From NCBI RefSeq assembly GCF_000016825.1, contig NC_009513.1, forward strand, positions 1,806,501 to 1,870,500: a stretch of DNA of 64,000 nucleotides, given 5' to 3'. The position numbers and the translations under genes were made by a program. The stretch comes from Limosilactobacillus reuteri subsp. reuteri (GTDB taxonomy: Bacteria; Bacillota; Bacilli; Lactobacillales; Lactobacillaceae). Each line of letters opens with the position of its first letter. Position 1 is the stretch's first letter. Shown here in pieces: positions 1 to 8,159 of the stretch. The notes beneath the pieces are model-generated. The model worked only from the letters and a program-made list of their open reading frames with translations. It was not told where the DNA came from and searched no databases.

Positions 1-606
1 AGCTGGAACCTTAACAAGTATTCTTGGCATCTCTTGCCAACTTCTTGCAATAAAGAAGATGAGTAAAATGCAATCACCAATAATAAACGGTAAAGTCCAA
101 CCATTATGTAATTCTAAACTTGGCGGAGTTACAATCCCTGCAGCGCATAGAACTACTATTGGCCAATACATCGAAGCAAATTTTCGGCGTGATTGCGGTC
201 GTTCCAGGAGAGCAAAAAATTGTCCCAAAAGAGCTTGTAAGAAATTTAAAACGATAAATATCATGACCCATATATTTAAGTAGCTAGGAATTAATACTAC
301 TTTAGGCTGTCCCCAAGCTAAGACAATCGAAATAATTAAAACAATAGCTAATAACAAAGCCCTTGGTGCATAAGGGGACAGATTTCGATATTTTTCTGCT
401 CGTTGACAAATTAGTATCAGATTATAAATATTCATCACTAAAATGACAGCTGAAACCAGTAAAACAGAGTCCTGCAACTGATTTGGGGATGGGGGTTGTC
501 CACCTAAAATAATATATGCTGACATTGTACAAAGCCATCCCACTGTCCACATCAATGGAATAGTTGGTGTCAAGATTAATGGCTGACGCGGCAACCATTG
601 TTCCAT
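1..606 (-). CDS. Uncharacterised multi-pass membrane protein, C-terminus beyond window edge
   Basis: The frame is open from an ATG at 606 down to base 1 without a stop, giving at least 202 residues, so the gene runs off the left edge. AGGAGG lies just upstream of the ATG with normal spacing. The product begins MEQWLPRQPLILTP and has about six hydrophobic stretches, near residues 14-33, 45-66, 83-102, 108-130, 145-160 and 172-190. That suggests an integral membrane protein. I recognise no family motif and assign no function. It is divergent from the gene at 699. Confidence 0.75.
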   Translation of the reverse strand, partial: MEQWLPRQPLILTPTIPLMWTVGWLCTMSAYIILGGQPPSPNQLQDSVLLVSAVILVMNIYNLILICQRAEKYRNLSPYAPRALLLAIVLIISIVLAWGQPKVVLIPSYLNIWVMIFIVLNFLQALLGQFFALLERPQSRRKFASMYWPIVVLCAAGIVTPPSLELHNGWTLPFIIGDCILLIFFIARSWQEMPRILVKVPA

Positions 607-698
607 GTGAAACACCTCCTCAATATGGTATCTTACCATAAGAAATTGCTCAAAATCTGGTAAGATAAATAGTAGTTAGTTTTAGGAGGTAAATTTTT

Positions 699-1538
699 AT
701 GTTTTTACCACAATTAGGATTAAAAGGAAGCAGTCAACTAGACCAAATTAATGATCGCCTACAATATAATCCTATTGCTTATGAATTTTATACTGATGCT
801 GATGATTTTACTGATGAAGGCTACCAACGCCTCTATGATGCAATTCAATACGTTAAAGATGCTGGAATTAAAAATATTATTCTACATCACCCAATGAAGT
901 TTCAGGATCATCATTCAGAAGTAGTGGCTCCGGAAAAACAGTACCCCGACCTATACCGCTTTATCGAATTTACAACTGAAAAGCTCCTTTATTTAGCCGA
1001 TGACCTTGATGTTCAAGTTTTGGTCCACGGTGGTTATGCCGGTCCTGAATCACGTTACTTTGTTTCACTTTATCCCAGTGTAGAAGCTGCCCGAGATGCT
1101 GTCTATCAGCGATTGGACTATTTTGCAGATGCTGGTGGAGAGCATATCATGTTTGAAAATTCAATTGCACCAGTCTTTGCTTACGGCGATCCTCTTCAAG
1201 AAGATGAAATTCTTGCACATAATTATCGACTTGCCTTTGATACCTCCCATTGTTTTATTGAGCTTCATGGGAATAACCAGAAATTAACAGCATCCCTAGA
1301 ACACCTAAAAGATCGTATCGTTCACTATCACCTAGTTGATTCAATGGGCAAAACTCATGATAGTCTTACTCTCGGCACCGGTAAAATCGACTGGGCTAAC
1401 GTTTTACCTCACTTAAATCCAGCTGCTACTAGTATTTATGAAATTAACTTACACGATCAAAATAATTGTTGTGAACAAATTGACAGTCATAACTATTTAG
1501 TTAAACTTTACCAAAAGCTTAATAATAGAGGAGTTTAA
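699..1538 (+). CDS. Sugar phosphate isomerase/epimerase-like TIM-barrel protein
   Basis: The 279-residue product starts at an ATG 8 bases after TAGGAGG. It looks like a xylose isomerase-like TIM barrel (AP endonuclease 2 superfamily). Barrel strands end in the metal- and substrate-type residues usual for this fold: ILHHP near residue 64, LVHGG near 109, FENS near 151, LAFDTSHC near 178 and IVHYHLVDS near 208, then YEIN near the C-terminus. The exact substrate cannot be read from sequence; sugar phosphate or hydroxyacid isomerisation is typical of the family. Only 2 bases separate its stop from the next start, so it is probably co-translated with the AI-2E family permease. Confidence 0.75.
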   Translation: MFLPQLGLKGSSQLDQINDRLQYNPIAYEFYTDADDFTDEGYQRLYDAIQYVKDAGIKNIILHHPMKFQDHHSEVVAPEKQYPDLYRFIEFTTEKLLYLADDLDVQVLVHGGYAGPESRYFVSLYPSVEAARDAVYQRLDYFADAGGEHIMFENSIAPVFAYGDPLQEDEILAHNYRLAFDTSHCFIELHGNNQKLTASLEHLKDRIVHYHLVDSMGKTHDSLTLGTGKIDWANVLPHLNPAATSIYEINLHDQNNCCEQIDSHNYLVKLYQKLNNRGV

Positions 1539-1540
1539 TC

Positions 1541-2659
1541 GTGAAGCAATATATTAATCGCCGTCATATTTCTTTAGTATTAGCCCTATTTGTCCTCTAC
1601 TTAGCAATCACCTATTGGGAAATTGTCGCTAAATTTATCCAAACAATTTTTTCTGCAACCGTGCCGCTTTTAATAGGAGCAATCCTTGCCTATATTGTTA
1701 ACTTACTATTAAAACAATATGAACACCTCTACCTATCTTTGTTCAAGAAACCAAGTGCGCAAAAATTCAAGCGGCCGGTTGGGATAATGATGTCTTACTT
1801 AACAATCATCCTAATAATCGCCGTCGTTTTTGCCCTGGTAATTCCTGAACTTATTACGTGTGTAAAACTGCTTATTGCAAATCACAGTCACATTATTAAC
1901 CATTTTATCGATTACTTTGAACATAGCAGTGATTTTAAAGGCTTCATCAATAGCTTTGATGCTAGTAAAATTCAATGGGATAAAATTGGTAAATATCTTA
2001 CGTCTGGCGTTGGTGGGACTTTCCGGACGGTTATTTCAACAGCCTCATCTGTATTTTCGGCTGCCACAACCGCAATTATTGCGTTTTTCTTTTCAATCTA
2101 CCTCTTGATTTATAAAGAAATGTTGCAACGCCAGTTTACTAAATTACTTTCAACATACTTTAGCCGATACCAGACGCAAATAATTAGAGTTCTGAAAGTT
2201 TTTGATGAAAGTTACAGTAACTATATTATTGGGCAATGTAAAGATGCTGCTATTCTTGGAATCTCGTGTTTTATCGGAATGACGATCTTACGAATGCCTT
2301 ATGCCTCCATGATCGGAGTTGTAACTGCATTTGGTGCTTTAATCCCAATCATCGGCGCCATCCTTGGGGCTAGTGTCGGAGTAATTATCATCTTTGCCGT
2401 TTCTCCACTTCAAGCTGGCATTTTCTTGATCTTTATTATTCTCCTTCAACAGTTAGATAACCGCATTACCTATCCACTAGTTGTCGGAAGATCAATTGGG
2501 CTACCAAGTGTATGGGTATTTGCCGCGGTTATTATTGGTGGGGGAATTTCCGGAATTCTTGGAATGATGTTCACCGTTCCTTTATTTGCAGCCCTTTATA
2601 AATTGTTAAGTGCTGATGCAAGAAACAGAATAACAATTCAAAAAGGGACTGTGACATAA
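1541..2659 (+). CDS. AI-2E family transporter (UPF0118)
   Basis: The start is GTG, with GAGGAG six bases upstream inside the end of the previous gene. The 372-residue protein has the family layout: an N-terminal pair of membrane helices, a soluble loop around residues 110-160, and a C-terminal helix bundle containing GALIPIIGAILGA and QQLDNRITYPLVVG. Family members are membrane proteins whose substrates vary (AI-2, sodium/proton exchange and others), so AI-2 transport is not implied. The last codons (Gly-Thr-Val-Thr-stop) lie inside the start of a dispersed repeat that recurs at 30413, so the natural C-terminus may have been replaced. Confidence 0.88.
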   Translation: MKQYINRRHISLVLALFVLYLAITYWEIVAKFIQTIFSATVPLLIGAILAYIVNLLLKQYEHLYLSLFKKPSAQKFKRPVGIMMSYLTIILIIAVVFALVIPELITCVKLLIANHSHIINHFIDYFEHSSDFKGFINSFDASKIQWDKIGKYLTSGVGGTFRTVISTASSVFSAATTAIIAFFFSIYLLIYKEMLQRQFTKLLSTYFSRYQTQIIRVLKVFDESYSNYIIGQCKDAAILGISCFIGMTILRMPYASMIGVVTAFGALIPIIGAILGASVGVIIIFAVSPLQAGIFLIFIILLQQLDNRITYPLVVGRSIGLPSVWVFAAVIIGGGISGILGMMFTVPLFAALYKLLSADARNRITIQKGTVT

Positions 2660-2803
2660 GTTAAGTTACTTTCATAAAAAGCAAATACGCAGTACAATAA
2701 TGGCCTCCAACGTCCGGCAAAACCGAATATTGGAGGCCTATTATTGCTTGCGGGGGCTCGAAAACGAAGTCACAAGTGACTTCTGTCTCGCTCCCATTTT
2801 TTC
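2646..2803 (+). repeat. Dispersed intergenic repeat, copy 1
   Basis: The block starts GGACTGTGACATAAG and is nearly identical to 30413-30592. It contains the box CGCAGTA, a stem pairing CAATAATGGCCTCCAA with TTGGAGGCCTATTATTG, the box CTTGCGGGGG, and a second hairpin GAAGTCACAAGTGACTTC before a T-run. It sits between convergent genes, so it may also act as a terminator. It overlaps the 3' end of the AI-2E family gene. Confidence 0.85.
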
Positions 2804-2808
2804 ATTTT

Positions 2809-3534
2809 TTATAAATTATCTGGAACCTCTGCAACAGGCTGATCTTTAGTCAGGCGATAAACTTGTGATGCATTTACACCAAAGTACTGGTTAATTAGCT
2901 TGCTCAATTCTTCCATTGCTTCATTAGCACGTTCAATTTGTTCTGGATTAATTGCTTCCATAACTGCAACTACATTTTGAGAATCTTCTGTCAACATTGT
3001 TCGTTGAGCTTCACGCCAGTTTAAACAACGACAAACAGCTCCTTCATCGTCATAATAAATAACTTCGCCCTCCAAAGCAGGTTCATCTTCTTCAGCACCA
3101 ACTGGCCGAAATGCTTCGCCGCCTTTTGCAACACCCAAATGAAGGTCGCCAGCAATCTTATTTCGGTCTTCAATGCCTACTGGAACACCGTAGCTCAAGG
3201 AAATACTATTGTAGACATCAACAAGAGGTTCAATTGGTTCAAATTTCCGTCCTTGATTGGCACGCTTCAATAAGGCCTCAATTGATGAGCGCGCACCTTT
3301 CTTTTTCTTAAACTGTTGAAATGCTTGACGCCATTGATCAACAACTGGATTCAAACGAAAAGTTTCATTAGTTAAAAACTTATCAGCCTCATGAGTAGCA
3401 TTTGCTAATAGCTTCTTCCGTTCATCATAGTTGTTATCAGTATCATGGTTATCAATGCCATTTGCAAATAAGATGTTTACTTGTGCATCTGGAAAAAGTT
3501 CCCAAAAACTTGGATCAATCGTCACTTGCTTCAT
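2809..3534 (-). CDS. B3/B4 (PheT-like) domain protein
   Basis: A 241-residue soluble protein with the B3/B4 domain found in the phenylalanyl-tRNA synthetase beta subunit and in stand-alone proteins of lactobacilli. Recognisable segments are FDPSFWELFPDA-like at the N-terminus, NPVVDQWRQAFQQF near residue 73, SIEALLKRA near 95, and PLVDVYNSISLSYGVPVG near 114. I chose ATG 3534 because GAGGAG lies upstream with good spacing; a longer frame would run into marR. Stand-alone members are thought to handle nucleic acid or free amino acids, but no reaction is established. It follows the MarR gene closely and is probably co-transcribed. Confidence 0.78.
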   Translation of the reverse strand: MKQVTIDPSFWELFPDAQVNILFANGIDNHDTDNNYDERKKLLANATHEADKFLTNETFRLNPVVDQWRQAFQQFKKKKGARSSIEALLKRANQGRKFEPIEPLVDVYNSISLSYGVPVGIEDRNKIAGDLHLGVAKGGEAFRPVGAEEDEPALEGEVIYYDDEGAVCRCLNWREAQRTMLTEDSQNVVAVMEAINPEQIERANEAMEELSKLINQYFGVNASQVYRLTKDQPVAEVPDNL

Positions 3535-3557
3535 AAAAATAATCTCCTCTTTATAAA

Positions 3558-4010
3558 TTAGTATTGACGTTTGCCCCCATGCTTTACGGTATCCCAATCA
3601 CCATCAATATTTTTCCGGATACGAACTAGATAATCATGAACCTGTTGAGCCTCTTTTTCCGAGAAGCCTTTCAATGCCTCCCTATTTGAAAATTGGTTTT
3701 CACGAATAATAAAAGGATAAATCTCTTTCCCCTTTTGAGTAACATAAAGTCGTTTAATTTTCTTATTCGTCGGATCACTTTTTCTTTCAATAAAGCCGTT
3801 TTTTTCAAGCTTTTTAACAGCACGGGCAATCGTTGTTCGGTCTACTTTTATCAAGTTTGATAATTGTTCTGAAATAATTCCTGGATGCTCATAAATACGA
3901 ACAACATATAGGTATTGACCACGTGCTAAATCGATTTGCTTGAACTCAATATTGGCAATCGAATCGAGGGCTCGATCAATCATCCCTATTTCACGTAAAA
4001 TATCAATCAT
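3558..4010 (-). CDS. MarR family transcriptional regulator
   Basis: A 150-residue winged-helix protein. The DNA-binding core is visible as ISEQLSNLIKVDRTTIARAVKKLEKNGFIERKSDPTN split over residues 45-82, followed by the wing KKIKRLYVTQKGKEIY. These are standard MarR features. The upstream region holds a good sigma-A promoter, TTGCAA then 17 bases then TAATAT, with its -35 inside a long dyad, which suggests autorepression. The ligand is unknown. It lies just upstream of the B3/B4 gene and downstream of, but separately promoted from, the 4078-6027 operon. Confidence 0.9.
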   Translation of the reverse strand: MIDILREIGMIDRALDSIANIEFKQIDLARGQYLYVVRIYEHPGIISEQLSNLIKVDRTTIARAVKKLEKNGFIERKSDPTNKKIKRLYVTQKGKEIYPFIIRENQFSNREALKGFSEKEAQQVHDYLVRIRKNIDGDWDTVKHGGKRQY

Positions 4011-4034
4011 TGATAAAAATTCTCCTTGTCTACA

Positions 4035-4069
4035 ATATTAAAACGTTTTTGTTGTAATTGCAACAAAAA
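4035..4069 (-). promoter_or_regulatory. marR promoter with overlapping dyad operator
   Basis: On the minus strand the -35 TTGCAA (4063-4058) and the -10 TAATAT (4040-4035) are 17 bases apart. The -35 lies inside the near-perfect dyad TTTTTGTTG-6-CAACAAAAA (4046-4069). This is the arrangement expected for MarR autoregulation; binding is inferred. Confidence 0.7.
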
Positions 4070-4077
4070 ATTCAAAG

Positions 4078-4605
4078 CTAATTATTTTCCAACGGCGCAG
4101 GCTGAGCAACTTTTTGCATTGCTGTTAATAATTGAGCAGCATCCATTCGCGATAATACTGACTTCAATGCTAAAGTCATTAATCGATCATTTTGTGGATT
4201 AATCACATTAGTACTTGGAATTTCTTCTCCCGCTAAAAGTGCATTTAAGATTTCGACAAAGCGGTCATAAGCAGCTTGCGGGTAAGAATTCATAGTAACT
4301 TGAGCAATTCCTGCACGGATATCATCTAGTGAAAAATTTGATTTTAATAATCCAATAAGTAAAAGATCTACTAATTGGTTAACAGCATACTTTTTCTTGA
4401 TCGGTGCTTGAATAACTTTCTTTTTTACATAATTATTTACCATTGATTTTGTAAGTGGTTCAATTCCCAAATGGTTCAATTGTTCATTTACAATTGCCAC
4501 CACCTGGTCAACATACAAACCTAGTGTAGGTAATTCTTTCCATCGTGGAAATCGCACCCGTGCTAAATTATTTTGCCATCGTTGATATTCTTCTAATTTA
4601 TCCAT
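4078..4605 (-). CDS. DUF1836 domain protein, probable DNA-binding regulator
   Basis: A 175-residue protein beginning MDKLEEYQRWQN; AGG lies 8 bases before this ATG. The segment LTKSMVNNYVKKKVI followed by KKYAVNQLVDLLLIGLLKSNFSLDDI matches the DUF1836 pattern, a MerR-like winged helix-turn-helix arrangement. Members are usually annotated as uncharacterised regulators. It is the last gene of a tightly spaced operon with the two degenerate nucleotide-fold proteins upstream (gap 16 bases), so it may control or sense with them. Confidence 0.8.
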   Translation of the reverse strand: MDKLEEYQRWQNNLARVRFPRWKELPTLGLYVDQVVAIVNEQLNHLGIEPLTKSMVNNYVKKKVIQAPIKKKYAVNQLVDLLLIGLLKSNFSLDDIRAGIAQVTMNSYPQAAYDRFVEILNALLAGEEIPSTNVINPQNDRLMTLALKSVLSRMDAAQLLTAMQKVAQPAPLENN

Positions 4606-4621
4606 ATCACAACCTGCTTTC

Positions 4622-5146
4622 TTATGGGGCAATTCCAATCGATTGATTCCGAAAATCATCGGTAGTAACTGCTTGTTCAATTATCTGTGCTACTTGTCCT
4701 AATCCAATCTCTTTGCCTTCTAAAGCATCCCCTTCACTAACAACCTTAAGCGAAGTTTCTTCATTAGTAATTGGCAAAGCTCTAATAATAGTATATGGTA
4801 ACTCAAATTCATCAATCATTTTAACCGCATATTGATGAGCAAGGACAGCCTGAGTTGCCTGTTGTCCATACCATTCCTGTAGTTGCTGATTGGTCGCATC
4901 ATCTGCTGTTCCTGCAATCGAAAGCATTACTATTTTTGATGGTAAAAACAGGGAACGATCGATCAATTCAGCTAACTCTTGCACTTCATCATCTACATAC
5001 TCATTAACAGTAGGAAGCCAACACAACACATCCCCACGTTGAATTTCAAATTTAAAACTAGTGAGCGCAACCGCTTCTGGAACCCTTTTGATAATAGTTG
5101 GTACTAGAGCGTCATGCCGGTGACTAATAAAAACTATCCGACCCAT
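4622..5146 (-). CDS. NAD(P)-binding-fold-like protein with missing glycine motif
   Basis: A 174-residue protein starting MGRIVFISHRHDALVP, with GGAGG five bases before the ATG. The middle and C-terminal parts (KIVMLSIAGTADD near residue 77, AVKMIDEFELPYTIIRALPI near 112, GLGQVAQIIEQA near 150) resemble short atypical dehydrogenase/NmrA-like proteins such as the YwnB group. The N-terminal dinucleotide motif GxxGxxG expected after the first strand is absent, so cofactor binding is doubtful. It lies between a degenerate ABC ATPase gene (17-base gap) and the DUF1836 gene (16-base gap). Function unknown. Confidence 0.65.
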   Translation of the reverse strand: MGRIVFISHRHDALVPTIIKRVPEAVALTSFKFEIQRGDVLCWLPTVNEYVDDEVQELAELIDRSLFLPSKIVMLSIAGTADDATNQQLQEWYGQQATQAVLAHQYAVKMIDEFELPYTIIRALPITNEETSLKVVSEGDALEGKEIGLGQVAQIIEQAVTTDDFRNQSIGIAP

Positions 5147-5163
5147 CACAACCTCCAAATCTA

Positions 5164-6027
5164 TTAGTAAGCCATCAATTCATCTTCAATCGTTGCATCT
5201 TCAATTCTGACGTCAGTAATGGTGCTTTGCTCTAGTAATGGCAATAATGTTTGAATATTTCCAGTGAAAAGAAAACGGGTCTCATTACCTGCTTCTTCCA
5301 ACATGTGCGCCCCTAGCTTTACTGCATTGTCGATTGGGAAACCAGTTCCCATTACTGTCACAGTACAATCTACTCCATCATTCATCGATAAATCACGTGC
5401 AGAAGTCAAATGACTGCCATTAAAGTAATAAAGAGTATGAGCAAACCGCATCAATGTTGAAATATTTTTACTTGTGAAAAGCACTAAGGCATCGACCTTT
5501 TGAGCATAGTCTTTAACAAGGTGACCAATCATTTGCCGTTTATCTTCCTCCAAGCCGTCAAAGGCATCACTCAAAATAACGATTGGACATTGCCAAGTAA
5601 GGAGGAGGGCTATCCGTAGTTCTAGTTGTTGAGCATCACTTAATGCAGCAATCATTTGATCAGGTTCAAATTTTAATGATTTAAGCATTTGGAGTGCTTG
5701 TTCTGGCTTTAAAGCATTTTTATGATGACGTAACGCGTGGTCAACAGCTTTCTCCACTGTTTTTCCTTTTAAAACCACATCATCAATTCGGCCGATTTCA
5801 TTTTTGCTTTGACGCTTATACTTTTTGAATGGGACCCCGTTAATTGTTACATCCCCATTTAAAATTTTTCCACGGACAGATAATAAATCTTCTAATGCAG
5901 CTGCTGCACCTGTATCATTACTGCAAATTCCGATTACTTGTGGTGACTTTAGTTCTAATGAAACGTTATCTAATTGGTCTCCTGATTTAGCATCATAGAC
6001 TAAATCATTAATTGTAATACTACTCAC
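5164..6027 (-). CDS. ABC ATPase-like protein with degenerate catalytic motifs
   Basis: A 287-residue protein whose first 210 residues follow the ABC ATPase fold. Every ATP-handling motif is altered. The Walker A region reads SNDTGAAAALEDLL (no GKS/T). The signature reads LSDAQQLE instead of LSGGQ. The Walker B region reads PIVILSDAFDGLEE with Ser for the Asp and Asp for the catalytic Glu. The switch position reads FTSKN without His. The C-terminal 70 residues have no assigned fold. No permease gene is adjacent. It looks like a non-catalytic scaffold or regulator, first gene of the operon down to 4078. The fold is inferred from residual pattern only. Confidence 0.68.
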   Translation of the reverse strand: MSSITINDLVYDAKSGDQLDNVSLELKSPQVIGICSNDTGAAAALEDLLSVRGKILNGDVTINGVPFKKYKRQSKNEIGRIDDVVLKGKTVEKAVDHALRHHKNALKPEQALQMLKSLKFEPDQMIAALSDAQQLELRIALLLTWQCPIVILSDAFDGLEEDKRQMIGHLVKDYAQKVDALVLFTSKNISTLMRFAHTLYYFNGSHLTSARDLSMNDGVDCTVTVMGTGFPIDNAVKLGAHMLEEAGNETRFLFTGNIQTLLPLLEQSTITDVRIEDATIEDELMAY

Positions 6028-6199
6028 TATATAACCTCTTTTCCTAAGCTATCTACCTTTACTAATCTTATCATTTTTTAGGTAATGAACGAAATAAACA
6101 TGTCCTTCTTTTTAACATGCTTTAATTTATAACACCTTATTTGAATGGTAGAATAATATACATAAATTGTACTTACCAATCGAAATGAGGAATGTTATT

Positions 6200-7528
6200 T
6201 TGAATGAGGGCCAACTATTCACAAATTTTATAATTATCATCATTACGTTTATCTTTGCAGCATTCTTTGTAGCAGCCGAGTTCGCCTTAGTGCAAGCACG
6301 GGTAACGGCCCTAGAAGAAATGCAAGCAAAGCGCGATAAACCATCTGCGAAAATAACCCGTGCAATCAAAATGGTCACCAATCTAACGGAATATCTTTCG
6401 ACCACTCAAGTAGGGGTTTCAATTTGTGGAATTATCCTCGGTTGGGTCGGCGAAGGAACAATTGAAGAGCTCTTAACTGATGCTCTCTCGCTGCCAAGCT
6501 GGTCACTAAACAATAGTGTCATCCATGTTATAAGTGCCATCGTGGGAGTTCTTCTTCTAACATATTTTGAAGTGGTCTTAACCGAAATCGTACCTAAAAA
6601 CATCAGTATTGATATTCCAATTAAGACCCTGATGTTTGTTACCACCCCACTGCACTATTTTCACATTACTTTTTATCCTTTCGTCTGGTTGCTCAATAGT
6701 TCTGCCAACGGAATTGTCAAAATGTTAGGTATGAAGCCAGCCGATGAGAGTCAAGACGTCCTTTCGCAAAGTGAGATTATTAGCCTATCTCGAAACGCTG
6801 TCAAAGGTGGTGAGCTTGAACACAATGACTTGCTATATATGGAACGAGCCTTTGACTTTAACGATAAGGTTGCTAAAGATATTATGATCGATCGCACGCA
6901 ATTAACAGTTATTGATATCAATAAAACCGTAAATGACGCGATTAAACTATATCTTAAGACGAAATATAGCCGCTTACCGGTAGTTGCTGATAATGATAAG
7001 GATAAGATTTTAGGTTATGTTTTTAACTATGACTTAATTCGGCAAAAACAAATTAACGGAGATGTATCCTTAGCCAAAGTTCTCCGCCATATGCCTACTA
7101 CTCCTGAGACTACCCCAATTACCGAAGTTCTTAAGTTAATGATTAGTACCCGGGTGCCGATGGTCGTCGTTGTTGATGAGTATGGGGGTACTAGCGGAAT
7201 TATTACTGACAAGGACATTTATGAAGAATTATTTGGAACGGTGAGAGACGAGATCGACAATGTTTCAGATAACATGATTTCTAAGATTGGTGAAAATCAA
7301 TACCGGGTTGATGGAAAAACGACCATTTATGACTTTGAACGCTTCTTCCATGTTGAACTTAAAGATTCTGAAGATAGCGATGTGGTTACTTTGTCAGGAT
7401 ATGTGTTAGATAATTATCATAATATTCATGAAGGAGAAACGATCAAACTAGCCAACCTTGATTTAAAAATTCAAGATTATCGCCATTCATATATCGATAG
7501 CTTTATCGTTACTACTTTATCAAAGTAA
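6200..7528 (+). CDS. CNNM/CorC-HlyC family membrane protein (DUF21, CBS pair)
   Basis: The 442-residue protein has an N-terminal DUF21 membrane region with four helices (residues 1-190), two CBS domains (about 205-335, including TKYSRLPVV and TRVPMVVVVDEYGGTSGIIT) and a CorC_HlyC domain (about 350-440, NQYRVDGKTTIYDF). Family members are linked to magnesium or cobalt handling and are often called hemolysins without proof. I chose TTG at 6200 because GAGGAATG lies 6 bases upstream and the protein then begins MNEGQLFTNF; longer readings lack a ribosome binding site. Confidence 0.88.
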   Translation: MNEGQLFTNFIIIIITFIFAAFFVAAEFALVQARVTALEEMQAKRDKPSAKITRAIKMVTNLTEYLSTTQVGVSICGIILGWVGEGTIEELLTDALSLPSWSLNNSVIHVISAIVGVLLLTYFEVVLTEIVPKNISIDIPIKTLMFVTTPLHYFHITFYPFVWLLNSSANGIVKMLGMKPADESQDVLSQSEIISLSRNAVKGGELEHNDLLYMERAFDFNDKVAKDIMIDRTQLTVIDINKTVNDAIKLYLKTKYSRLPVVADNDKDKILGYVFNYDLIRQKQINGDVSLAKVLRHMPTTPETTPITEVLKLMISTRVPMVVVVDEYGGTSGIITDKDIYEELFGTVRDEIDNVSDNMISKIGENQYRVDGKTTIYDFERFFHVELKDSEDSDVVTLSGYVLDNYHNIHEGETIKLANLDLKIQDYRHSYIDSFIVTTLSK

Positions 7529-7639
7529 AATTTTACATTTTGGCAACAATAAGAAGATTATCCTTTTATTTAATCCTTAATTCTACTAAAATAATTTTAT
7601 AATATTAAAACAAATCTAAACTAGAAGGAAGAAATTCAC

Positions 7640-8107
7640 ATGGCACCAATGAATATTATTTATATTTCGCTTGAGGGAAATACCCGTTCCTTCTTAACGC
7701 GGATGCAGGGATATGCTAAACAACAGCACAGTATTAGCGAAGATCGTCCACTTCTTGAATTAAAAGAAGTTAGCGACCAAACTCTTCCTGCCGATGAGAC
7801 AGAACCCTTCTTTGCTTTCGTGCCCACATATTTAAATGGGGGTAACGGGATCGATTCTGGTTTCACTGAAATTATGACAAATGCATTAGGTGAATACATT
7901 GCCTACAACGATAATGCCAAACAATGTGTCGGCGTAGTAGGCAGTGGTAATAAGAATTTTAACGAGCAATATTGCTTAACCGCTCGTAAATATGCGCGAG
8001 ATTTTGACGCACCATTTCTTGCAGATTATGAATTACGGGGCACTTCACAAGATATTGAGCGAATTTATACTATCTTGGCCAAACGGTGGAGCGAAATTAA
8101 CGCCTAA
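7640..8107 (+). CDS. nrdI: Class Ib ribonucleotide reductase flavodoxin NrdI
   Basis: A 155-residue flavodoxin-like protein. Residues IIYISLEGNTRSFLTRM at the N-terminus form the FMN phosphate loop, FVPTYLNGGNG (about 55-65) and GVVGSGNKNFNEQY (about 94-107) the flavin-contact loops typical of NrdI. NrdI supplies the oxidant that builds the dimanganese-tyrosyl cofactor in NrdF. No nrdE, nrdF or nrdH gene is in this window, so it stands apart from its partners. It ends just before a strong bidirectional terminator. Confidence 0.9.
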   Translation: MAPMNIIYISLEGNTRSFLTRMQGYAKQQHSISEDRPLLELKEVSDQTLPADETEPFFAFVPTYLNGGNGIDSGFTEIMTNALGEYIAYNDNAKQCVGVVGSGNKNFNEQYCLTARKYARDFDAPFLADYELRGTSQDIERIYTILAKRWSEINA

Positions 8108-8112
8108 CTTCT

Positions 8113-8159
8113 AAAATAAAAGCGACTTGGATTGAATTTTCCAAGTCGCTTTTATTTTA
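8113..8159. terminator. Bidirectional terminator between nrdI and PhnB-like gene
   Basis: AAAAGCGACTTGG pairs with CCAAGTCGCTTTT around a short loop, with A-run and T-run on the two sides, serving both convergent genes. Confidence 0.9.

Noticed and set aside
59..283. Plus-strand open frame of 74 codons
   Set aside because: It lies antisense to the membrane protein gene that runs off the left edge and has no ribosome binding site.
3535..3597. N-terminal extension of the B3/B4 gene
   Set aside because: It would overlap marR and has no ribosome binding site; ATG 3534 has a good one.
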